From Oscillospiraceae bacterium (GTDB lineage: Bacteria; Bacillota; Clostridia; Oscillospirales; Oscillospiraceae), in NCBI GenBank assembly GCA_021201735.1, contig JAJQEJ010000016.1, positions 1 through 58,891 on the forward strand: a stretch of DNA of 58,891 nt. The letters are read 5' to 3'. Shown one piece after another: positions 26,408 through 34,888 of this stretch (the stretch's first letter is position 1; every line of letters begins with the position of its first letter). The position numbers and the translations under genes are program-made. The notes below the pieces were generated by a model. It did no database searches. It was not told the DNA's origin and saw only the letters and a list, made by a program, of their open reading frames with translations.

Positions 26408-27181
26408 ATGGGAAAAGATGACAATAATATAGTGACAGTCCGGCGGGAAGACCAGATTTTTAACAGAATCATCCTGTGGATCATTGGTGCGGTGGTTGTG
26501 GAGTTATATCTGCTTTTTTTAAACCGCTACTATGTGCGGGCCATCATTGCGCAGTGGGATTTTCGTATGGCGCTGGGGAGCGCGTTGCCGATCCTTGCGA
26601 TTATATTTGTGGCCTGTTTTGTGGTCTTTCTTGTGCTGGGGATACACGCCCATAGCGCCGGTAAGAAAAAGCCGATATTTGCCTTTTGGTGCATCTTGAC
26701 AGCGGCCCTCGCAGTCGCGAGTATGGTAACCTATTTCGTCGGCGCAAGCGGTGTGCGCTTTTTGTATATCGCCGTTCCGATGGTTGGGGTACTTGCGCTG
26801 CTGTATTATCTCTACCAGAAGGAATTCTTCTGCATCGCGGTGATGAGCGTTCTGGGCCTGTGTGGAATTTATCTCTTTCAGCACAGAGGCACGCATCTGG
26901 TGCTGCCGTATGTCTACCTCATCGTGCTTGCGGTGATTCTGATTGTGGGGGCGCTACTTGCACGCATGATATCGGCGGGCGGTGGAACCATGAAATTTGC
27001 CGGAAAACGCGTGCGGATATTCCCGAAAAACACGGTCTATGCCACGCTCTATGTGACGGGCATGGTTGCGATCGCGGTTGTGATTGGGAGTATCTTTCTT
27101 AGCAGCGGCGCGATTTTGTATGGGATTGCCGTTGCGTGGCTGCTGGTCATGGCGGTCTATTATACCGTAAAGATGATGTAA
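26408..27181 (+). CDS. Polytopic membrane protein of unknown function
   Basis: The 257-residue protein begins MGKDDNNIVTVRREDQIFNR and has about seven or eight hydrophobic segments (roughly residues 20-42, 56-79, 90-112, 115-132, 137-153, 158-180, 210-230, 235-254) joined by short loops. No family motif is recognised. The start at 26408 is chosen because upstream codons overlap the promoter. The ribosome site (GAAGGG) is about 12 bases away. It is transcribed alone, divergent from tRNA-Gly, and followed by a hairpin terminator. Confidence 0.75.
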   Translation: MGKDDNNIVTVRREDQIFNRIILWIIGAVVVELYLLFLNRYYVRAIIAQWDFRMALGSALPILAIIFVACFVVFLVLGIHAHSAGKKKPIFAFWCILTAALAVASMVTYFVGASGVRFLYIAVPMVGVLALLYYLYQKEFFCIAVMSVLGLCGIYLFQHRGTHLVLPYVYLIVLAVILIVGALLARMISAGGGTMKFAGKRVRIFPKNTVYATLYVTGMVAIAVVIGSIFLSSGAILYGIAVAWLLVMAVYYTVKMM

Positions 27182-27183
27182 TG

Positions 27184-27235
27184 ATCCCCGCGGGATGATG
27201 GCAGTGATGCATCGGTCCCGCGGGGATAGTTTTGA
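27184..27235 (+). terminator. Hairpin after the membrane protein gene
   Basis: A 12-bp GC-rich stem (27184-27195 with 27216-27227) is followed by a short T-rich stretch. The T tract is modest, so termination strength is uncertain. Confidence 0.6.
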
Positions 27236-27257
27236 TTAGTCCTTCTTACTAGGGGGA

Positions 27258-28949
27258 TCAGGAGTGGGTATGCCGCTCAGCGCGGTTCATGGAGGAGAGA
27301 ATGCCGCGCAAGGGCGCAAGGTTGCTGTTGTGCGATAGGCCGACGCCGAACCAATCCTTCCCCTCCTTGTCCTGCAGATGGATATACGCAACGGCGAGGG
27401 AGTCGGAGCCGTCCTTGATGGCGTGCTCTTTATAGTCGATAAAGGTAAAGCGGTTCATTTTCTGGTCGTGGATGGCGTTAAAGAAGGCATCGATGGGGCC
27501 GTTCCCCTCACCGGAAACTTCAAAGATAGTGTCCCTGTGGCGCAGTTTTCCGGAGAAGGCGACGTGGTTTTTGCCCCCCGTGCCGGATTGCTCAGAAAAG
27601 CGGTATTCCAGCAGCTCATAGGGGGTATCCGCCTTGACATACTCCTCCTGAAATAGTGCGTAGATGCGCTCCGGCTTGAGCTCCTTGCCGAGCCGGTCGC
27701 TCTCCTCCTGGACGATGCGGCCAAACTCGGGGTGCATCGCTTTCGGCAGGTCGAAGCCGAAGTTGTGCTGCATGATAAACGCTGCGCCTCCCTTGCCCGA
27801 CTGGCTGTTGATGCGGATAATCGGCTCGTACTGCCGGCCCAGATCCGCAGGGTCTATGGGGAGATAGGGTACTTCCCAATACTCGCTTCCACTCTCCTCC
27901 ATATACCGGGTGCCTTTGTTGATGGCATCTTGATGGGAGCCGGAAAACGCGGTAAAGACAAGCTCGCCGACATAGGGCTGCCGCTCACCGAGCTTCATTT
28001 TCGTCACCCGCTCATATACATCGCGGATTTTGTTGATATCGGAAAAATCCAGCTTGGGGTCGACGCCCTGCGTGTAGAGATTGAGCGCCAGCGTAACCAT
28101 ATCGACGTTGCCGGTGCGCTCGCCGTTGCCAAATAAGGTGGCCTCCACCCGCTCCGCACCTGCCAGCAATCCGAGCTCGGCGGTGGCGACCCCTTCTCCA
28201 CGGTCGTTGTGTGGGTGGAGGGAGATGATGGCACTGTCGCGGCCAGGGAGTTTGCCGATAAAGTATTCGATTTCATCGGCAAAATAATTCGGCATACAGT
28301 TTTCCACCGTGGTGGGCAGGTTTAAAATCACCTTGCGCTCCGGCGTGGCGTGCAGCGCGTCGAGCACCGCTTGACAGATCAGCACAGCGTTATCCATCTC
28401 GGTACCCATGAAGGACTCGGGGGAGTACTCAAACCGGAGATCCATACCGGCGGCGAGGACGGGGCGGGAAAGTGCGTAGATTAAGTCCGCTGCGTCCACC
28501 GCGATCTTGATAATCCCGTCCATATCGGTCTTGAACACGACCTTGCGCTGGAGGGTGGAGGTGGAATTATACAGGTGGAAGATGACGTGCTTTGCCCCTT
28601 CAATTGCCTGAAAGGTGCGCTCAATGAGATGCGGGCGCGCCTGCACCAGCACCTGAATGGTCACGTCGTCCGGGATATGTCCGCCGTCAATCAGGGTGCG
28701 CAGGAAGACATACTCGGTATCGGACGCGGAGGGAAAGCCCACCTCGATTTCCTTGACGCCGATATCCAGCAGTGTGTGGAACAGCGCGAGCTTTTCCTCC
28801 ACATTCATCGGGTCGATCAGCGCCTGGTTGCCGTCGCGCAGGTCAACGCTGCACCAGATGGGCGGCGCGGTGAGCTTTTTATCCGGCCAAGTGCGGTTTT
28901 GCATGGGGATGGGGACAAAGGGGATGTACTTTTCGTGTGCAGGTTTCAT
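27258..28949 (-). CDS. leuA: 2-isopropylmalate synthase
   Basis: The 563-residue protein is in the size range of the long (type 2) LeuA enzymes. Motifs: WCSVDLRDGNQALIDPM (metal- and substrate-binding DRDG region), FPSASDTEY, the HPHNDRGEG histidine pair, and a C-terminal regulatory domain. It condenses acetyl-CoA with 2-oxoisovalerate in the first committed step of leucine synthesis. The ATG at 28949 follows GAGGAGG by eight to nine bases; codons further upstream lie in the T-box terminator and are rejected. A T-box leader controls it. No other leu gene is adjacent. Confidence 0.95.
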   Translation of the reverse strand: MKPAHEKYIPFVPIPMQNRTWPDKKLTAPPIWCSVDLRDGNQALIDPMNVEEKLALFHTLLDIGVKEIEVGFPSASDTEYVFLRTLIDGGHIPDDVTIQVLVQARPHLIERTFQAIEGAKHVIFHLYNSTSTLQRKVVFKTDMDGIIKIAVDAADLIYALSRPVLAAGMDLRFEYSPESFMGTEMDNAVLICQAVLDALHATPERKVILNLPTTVENCMPNYFADEIEYFIGKLPGRDSAIISLHPHNDRGEGVATAELGLLAGAERVEATLFGNGERTGNVDMVTLALNLYTQGVDPKLDFSDINKIRDVYERVTKMKLGERQPYVGELVFTAFSGSHQDAINKGTRYMEESGSEYWEVPYLPIDPADLGRQYEPIIRINSQSGKGGAAFIMQHNFGFDLPKAMHPEFGRIVQEESDRLGKELKPERIYALFQEEYVKADTPYELLEYRFSEQSGTGGKNHVAFSGKLRHRDTIFEVSGEGNGPIDAFFNAIHDQKMNRFTFIDYKEHAIKDGSDSLAVAYIHLQDKEGKDWFGVGLSHNSNLAPLRGILSSMNRAERHTHS

Positions 28950-28984
28950 AATCGGTTCCTCCTCATGTATCGGCCGGGGGAAAC

Positions 28985-29261
28985 AAAAAGCCCCTGACCG
29001 TAAATCGGTCAGGGGCGTAATATTATACGCGGTACCACCCTGATTCCGCCGCCGGTTTCCCATGCAGCGCTCATTGGCCTCTAACAAGGCCTGAACCAGT
29101 AACGCGGTCTTACGGTCTGCCCTAAAAAAGAATTTACTTTCGTTCAGGCAGACAGCTCAGGGGCCAGTATCCATGCGGCCGCGCCGTACCGGTTCACACC
29201 AGCCACCGGTTCTCTGAACGGTCTGACCGCATCTTCTTCCCGTCATCGCTTTTCTGCTGCT
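28985..29261 (-). promoter_or_regulatory. T-box riboswitch leader of leuA
   Basis: On the minus strand the leader ends with the T-box sequence AGGGTGGTACCGCG (29042-29029) and a terminator, GCCCCTGACCG paired across 28990-29016 followed by five T. Upstream are stem I features such as CAGAGAACCGG and GGTGTGAACCGG. The bulge UGGU would pair with a tRNA ending in ACCA, which suits leucine tRNA (discriminator A). The specifier lies near GGATACTGGCCCCTGAG; CTG (Leu) is present there, but the exact triplet cannot be fixed without folding. Confidence 0.92.
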
Positions 29262-29291
29262 ATTCTATAACAGATGTGATCGCTTTGTCAA
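29262..29291 (-). promoter_or_regulatory. Promoter of the leuA T-box transcript
   Basis: On the minus strand TTGACA (29286-29291) and TAGAAT (29262-29267) are separated by 18 bases. Confidence 0.75.
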
Positions 29292-29394
29292 GGGAAGGCG
29301 GCGTTCTTTACGGAAAATTCAAAAAGACAAGCACATAATCCGCGGCGTTTACGCATAAAAATGGTCATAACGTTCGGATAAGGATGGTGTACGT

Positions 29395-30543
29395 ATGAAA
29401 AAAAGTAATTTCCGGTGGGGTAGATTTTTGCGGCAGGGCTGCGCGGTTTTTATGGCAGTTATCGCCGTGTGGCTGGTGCTTGCGGGGGCGCGTGCGGCGG
29501 GTACCGCGGGGACGGCGCTCTCTGATAGCGCCGGATTTGTCACTTCCGCCCTGCACGTGCAGCTCGGGGCGTACGGGCAGCCGGACGGGGATGTGTTTGG
29601 CAGGCTCTTATCCGGACAGTCCGCCCTGCTACGGGAAAACGTCACCGCGGCGCAGGCCCAGACGCAGGAAGACGGCATGCAGCCCGCAGGCCAGTCTGAG
29701 CCGATGGAGCATGACGATATCAGCGTTCCACCGGAGGGCAATTCTGAGTCGGCCAATGTCACGGCGCGCACCCTTCTGCCCAATGCCGCAGAGGCATATG
29801 CCAATTATGACGGCGTGTATGTATATAACCGTACCGGCCTCTCCTTCGATTTGGCCACGATTGCATCCGCGCCCATCCAGATTACATTGGAGGAGAGCGA
29901 GGAGCCCCAGATCCTGATTATGCATACCCACGGCACCGAGGCGTACACAATGGACGGGGACGACATCTATACCCCGAGCGACGAAAATACCCGCACGGTC
30001 GATGAAAACTATAATGTGGTGCGCATCGGGGATGAGATGCAGACGGTATTTGAGGAGATGGGTTTTGCAGTTATCCACGACAAGACGCTATACGACTACC
30101 CCGCGTACAGCGGCTCCTACGGACGCTCAGAAAAGGGCATAGAGGAATATTTGGCCGAATATCCCTCCATCCGCATTGTGCTTGACGTGCACCGGGACGC
30201 CCTGGTCGGGGCGGACGGCACGGTGTATAAGGCGGTGACGGAGATTGACGGCGAGCAGACGGCGCAGGTCATGATGGTCATGGGGAGCAACGAGACGACA
30301 GAGCATGCAAAATGGCAGGAGAATCTGTCCCTCGCGGTGAGGATACAGGAGGAGATGAACACCCTCTACCCCACACTCGCGCGGCCCGTCACCCTGCGCT
30401 CTTCTACATACAACCAGCAGCTTACCAACGGCTCCCTTCTCGTGGAGGTGGGGAGTCACGGGAACACCTTGCAGGAGGCCATTCGCGGGGCGCGGCTCTA
30501 CGCCGAGGCGGCGGGCAAGGTGCTGCAGGAATTGGAGGCGTAA
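29395..30543 (+). CDS. spoIIP: Stage II sporulation protein P
   Basis: The 382-residue protein has an N-terminal membrane anchor (about 15-35), a variable Gln/Glu-rich linker, then the SpoIIP amidase domain: ILIMHTHGTEAY, IVLDVHRDAL, VMMVMGSNE and LLVEVGSHGNTLQEA, which carry the zinc-binding His/Glu residues. It cleaves peptidoglycan stem peptides during engulfment of the forespore together with SpoIID and SpoIIM. The ATG follows AAGGA by nine bases. It shows that the organism belongs to a spore-forming lineage. It converges with lexA, with only two bases between stop codons. Confidence 0.94.
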   Translation: MKKSNFRWGRFLRQGCAVFMAVIAVWLVLAGARAAGTAGTALSDSAGFVTSALHVQLGAYGQPDGDVFGRLLSGQSALLRENVTAAQAQTQEDGMQPAGQSEPMEHDDISVPPEGNSESANVTARTLLPNAAEAYANYDGVYVYNRTGLSFDLATIASAPIQITLEESEEPQILIMHTHGTEAYTMDGDDIYTPSDENTRTVDENYNVVRIGDEMQTVFEEMGFAVIHDKTLYDYPAYSGSYGRSEKGIEEYLAEYPSIRIVLDVHRDALVGADGTVYKAVTEIDGEQTAQVMMVMGSNETTEHAKWQENLSLAVRIQEEMNTLYPTLARPVTLRSSTYNQQLTNGSLLVEVGSHGNTLQEAIRGARLYAEAAGKVLQELEA

Positions 30544-30545
30544 GA

Positions 30546-31154
30546 TCAGTAAAAGCGCATGACGCCGACCACTTTGCCGAGCAGCTGTGCGTGGGTACCG
30601 TCAATCGGCTTATAATCGTCGTTTTCCGGCATAAGCCACGTGGTGCCGTTGATGCGGTGCAGTGTCTTCACCGTCGCCTCGTCTTCCAGAAGGGCGACGA
30701 CAATTTCACCGTTGTTAGCGGTCTCCTGCTGATGCACAATGACAAGGTCACCCGGCAGGATGGCCGCCTGCAGCATGGACTCACCCCGCACCCGCAGGGC
30801 AAAATGCTCTCCACTTAGCCCATTGGTGTCAAAAGGCAGGTAGGTCTCGATACTTTCCTCCGCAAGGATGGGGGAACCTGCGGCGACATTGCCCAGGACC
30901 GGGATGAGATTGCGCCGATCCGCCGCCGCCTGCCCCTGTGTACCGCTGCTGATGGTAATGGTGCGTGTTTTACCATCTATTTTTTTGATGATCCCCATTT
31001 CCACAAGGGCTTTGAGATGGAAGTGCACCGTGGAAGGAGATTTCAGCCCGACCTGTGCGCCGATCTCACGCACGGACGGCGGGAAGCCATGCGCAGCGGA
31101 GAAATCGATGATATAGTCGTAAATCAACTGCTGGCGATTAGAAAGCGTTGCCAT
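30546..31154 (-). CDS. lexA: LexA repressor
   Basis: The 202-residue protein has an N-terminal winged helix-turn-helix (SNRQQLIYDYIIDF; GLKSPSTVHFHL) and a C-terminal S24 peptidase domain with the autocleavage site A92-G93 (VAAGSPILAEE), nucleophile S126 (RGESML) and K163 (ATVKTL). It represses SOS genes until RecA filaments trigger self-cleavage. The ATG at 31154 follows AAGGAG; upstream codons contain the promoter. A LexA box overlaps its own promoter, consistent with autoregulation, and a nearly identical box occurs at 15.79 kb. Confidence 0.95.
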   Translation of the reverse strand: MATLSNRQQLIYDYIIDFSAAHGFPPSVREIGAQVGLKSPSTVHFHLKALVEMGIIKKIDGKTRTITISSGTQGQAAADRRNLIPVLGNVAAGSPILAEESIETYLPFDTNGLSGEHFALRVRGESMLQAAILPGDLVIVHQQETANNGEIVVALLEDEATVKTLHRINGTTWLMPENDDYKPIDGTHAQLLGKVVGVMRFY

Positions 31155-31206
31155 AGAATCAGCTCCTTTGCATCGTAATTGCGTCCTATCCGGTATCATT
31201 ATTGGA

Positions 31207-31246
31207 ATTGTAACATAGAAAAACAGAAAATGCAAACACTCGTTCT
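31207..31246 (-). promoter_or_regulatory. lexA promoter with LexA box
   Basis: On the minus strand TTGCAT (31230-31235) and TACAAT (31207-31212) have 17-base spacing. The box AGAACGAGTGTTTG (31233-31246) overlaps the -35 element and matches the Gram-positive consensus CGAACRNRYGTTYC except at its two end positions. Confidence 0.8.
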
Positions 31247-31254
31247 GAAACTTG

Positions 31255-31297
31255 CAAAAAAACGCGCCACCCCGCTGCTTCGTGCGGGGTGGCGCGT
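31255..31297 (-). terminator. Terminator of the first DEAD-box helicase gene
   Basis: A 14-bp GC-rich stem (31262-31275 with 31284-31297) is followed on the minus strand by a run of T. It separates the helicase gene from the lexA promoter. Confidence 0.9.
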
Positions 31298-31304
31298 ACT
31301 CACA

Positions 31305-32930
<1,626 letters not shown>

Positions 32931-32963
32931 GCAATTTCGATCCTTTATTATTGATTTGTAATG

Positions 32964-33458
32964 TTAGCCGCGCAAGCGCAGGAGTTCCGCGACGGTCTGC
33001 GCGGGCGTAAGGCCGTCGACGGGGATGGTGTGGTCGGCATATTGGGCATAGAGCGGCGTACGCGATGCGTAGACATCACGAAGCGTCTGGCCCGGAAGCA
33101 TGGCAATGCCGCGCGTAGTGAGATTATCAATACGCGCCTGCACAGTCTGTAGCGAGAGGGACAGATATACCATCACCCCCAGAGACTGCAGATGTGCCAT
33201 TCCGTTTGCGCGGCAGACTGCGCTACCGCCAGGGGAGATCACGCAGCGGTCGCAGGCGATCCTCTCTATCACCCTTGACTCTAGATCAAGAAAGGCCTCC
33301 ACGCCGAGGCGGTCGAGCAGCTGCTGCAGCAGTTCGCCCTCCTGCTGCTGTATCATCAGGTCAATGTCGACAAACCCGAAGCCGAGCGCTTTGGCAAGCA
33401 GTATCCCGGCCGTACTCTTGCCCGCGCCGGGCATGCCGATGAGGATGATATTATCCAA
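32964..33458 (-). CDS. aroK: Shikimate kinase
   Basis: From a TTG start the protein has 164 residues: L/M-D-N-I-I-L-I-GMPGAGKS (P-loop at 8-15), the shikimate-binding FVDID, and SPGGSAV and the lid region RTPLYAQYAD. It phosphorylates shikimate at the 3-hydroxyl in aromatic amino acid synthesis. The TTG at 33458 is chosen because AAGGAC lies nine bases upstream and the protein begins in register with other shikimate kinases; upstream codons overlap the zinc-ribbon gene. No other aro genes are adjacent. Confidence 0.9.
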   Translation of the reverse strand: MDNIILIGMPGAGKSTAGILLAKALGFGFVDIDLMIQQQEGELLQQLLDRLGVEAFLDLESRVIERIACDRCVISPGGSAVCRANGMAHLQSLGVMVYLSLSLQTVQARIDNLTTRGIAMLPGQTLRDVYASRTPLYAQYADHTIPVDGLTPAQTVAELLRLRG

Positions 33459-33471
33459 GCAAAAACCGTCC

Positions 33472-34461
33472 TTATAGCGACGAAGGGCCGCTCGGAAGCT
33501 GCAGATAATAGAAAAATCCGCCGCCGCTTTTATACGGATCCTCTGTGGTATCGCGGTGGAATACATCGCCGCACAGGTAGAGATAATCGGGGGTATCGTC
33601 GGAGAGATAGAAAAGGAACTGACCCTCAAAGGGCAGAGAGTCAAAAAGATCCCAGCTGTCGATGGCGTTGAAGCCGAGCGCACGAAATGGATCCAGGTCG
33701 TCCTCTTCCCAAACAAATGATTGATCTATATAGGAGGAATCATCGGCATAGGAGAGAAAATACGGGTCATCCAAAAGCCAATCACCGTCAGACGTACCCT
33801 GCGCGGTGTAGTGTATGGCGAGGCATCGGTAACCGGACTCGGCCAGCTCCGGATGCGCGGAGAGGTCGACCCATTCACACCCCGATATCGTAAGCGTTGC
33901 GGGGCCGAGGGGGACAGACTCATTGACCACAGCGCCGGTATAGGTGGAGTAGTCAATACTGTTATAGTCGAGATAGCCGTCGGCGGAATCGTAATTGTAG
34001 CTATCACCATAGGCATCATCATAGACATAGGTGTCCCCACCCGCGTTGTACGAGTCATACGCGTCATATGATCCGTAGCTGGGGTATGCTGTGAAGATGC
34101 CGACCAAAGCCCGCACAACAATTCCAAGTACGATGAGACAGATAAAGACCCCGACCCCCCATTTTGCGCCGGAGGATTTTGCCGGAGGGGTTCTAGGCGC
34201 GGTGGGTGGTGTAGCATTCTGTCCAGGGGCAGTTGCTGTAGTAGTAGCCGTAGTAGCCGCATACACATTCGACGGGCCAGACCAGTGCGCGGCGCGCTTT
34301 GGCTCCTCTTTTTTTCCCGGAAAGCGGGCGCTCATATCGCGCGCAGCACTGTTAACGGTGGTTTCCGGCGGGCGGTTATAGCTGCCGCATTTTGGGCAAA
34401 AACCGTCCTTTGCGTCGTAATTATATGTTTTTTTACAGTTTGCGCAAGTGACCTGCCCCAT
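33472..34461 (-). CDS. Zinc-ribbon membrane protein of unknown function
   Basis: The 329-residue protein begins MGQVTCANCKKTYNYDAKDG with two CxxC pairs (C6, C9 and C23, C26; CPKCGSY), forming a small zinc ribbon. A Thr/Ala/Pro-rich linker follows, then one membrane segment (WGVGVFICLIVLGIVVRALV), a Tyr/Asp/Ser-rich repeat-like stretch, and an acidic C-terminal domain outside the membrane. The layout (cytoplasmic ribbon, anchor, external domain) is common in Firmicutes but gives no function. The ATG at 34461 is preferred to an in-frame TTG four codons upstream. It is probably cotranscribed with aroK, 13 bases downstream. Confidence 0.75.
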   Translation of the reverse strand: MGQVTCANCKKTYNYDAKDGFCPKCGSYNRPPETTVNSAARDMSARFPGKKEEPKRAAHWSGPSNVYAATTATTTATAPGQNATPPTAPRTPPAKSSGAKWGVGVFICLIVLGIVVRALVGIFTAYPSYGSYDAYDSYNAGGDTYVYDDAYGDSYNYDSADGYLDYNSIDYSTYTGAVVNESVPLGPATLTISGCEWVDLSAHPELAESGYRCLAIHYTAQGTSDGDWLLDDPYFLSYADDSSYIDQSFVWEEDDLDPFRALGFNAIDSWDLFDSLPFEGQFLFYLSDDTPDYLYLCGDVFHRDTTEDPYKSGGGFFYYLQLPSGPSSL

Positions 34462-34489
34462 AGCTGTGCCCAACCCTTCACTAAATCAT

Positions 34490-34580
34490 CCAGCTTGCAG
34501 ACAAAGTCTGCAAGCTGGAGCATTTTTGCAATCAACCCGTACTTATGATTGCAAAAATGTCGCCTACGGACGGACGATTG
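34490..34580 (-). repeat. Structured intergenic repeat, copy B
   Basis: This is an inverse copy of the element at 17951-18064. CATTTTTGCAATCA (34521-34534) pairs with 34546-34559, and CCAGCTTGCAGAC (34490-34502) pairs with 34506-34518 around AAA. Arms of the first hairpin are identical to copy A, while arms of the second differ in about half the positions yet still pair perfectly. Confidence 0.8.
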
Positions 34581-34582
34581 AA

Positions 34583-34735
34583 CGCGAAAGACACCCCTGA
34601 TGGGGTATCTCCGCACCAAGTGCCGCCCTATGGGCGGTTGTGCTCCGAAACAGCCTGCGGGCTAGTCTTTCACACTATCTTCCGTTCTGTCTTGCAAACG
34701 AATCCCTTTTATCTTCGGTCTGATCATCCATCATG
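34583..34735. other. Non-coding tract with several short hairpins
   Basis: No gene fits here. Short stems include ACCCC/GGGGT (34593-34606 region), CCGCCC/GGGCGG nested in GCAC/GTGC (34615-34651 region) and AGCC/GGGCT (34661-34672 region). The sequence TTTATCTTCGGTCTGA near 34708-34723 resembles the last 16 bases of the IS-end repeat, with one mismatch. It could be a remnant or a small RNA. Confidence 0.4.
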
Positions 34736-34808
34736 CTATTTTCTATTATAGCAGAATAAACGGAGATAGGCAATGAAAATCATCGGCGCGCGACGCAGAA
34801 CATAAAAC

Positions 34809-34837
34809 TTGTAAGGTGATTTGAAATTTGCTATAAT
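34809..34837 (+). promoter_or_regulatory. Probable recJ promoter
   Basis: TTGTAA (34809-34814) and a perfect TATAAT (34832-34837) are separated by 17 bases. Confidence 0.75.
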
Positions 34838-34888
34838 ACAGGCAAACATACAAAAGTGAATCTTTTCAGTAGGACGAAGGCGAAAACG

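Noticed and set aside
34708..34723. Third copy of the IS1182-like end
   Set aside because: Only about 16 bases match, no transposase codons precede it and no terminator follows, so it is mentioned only as a possible remnant.
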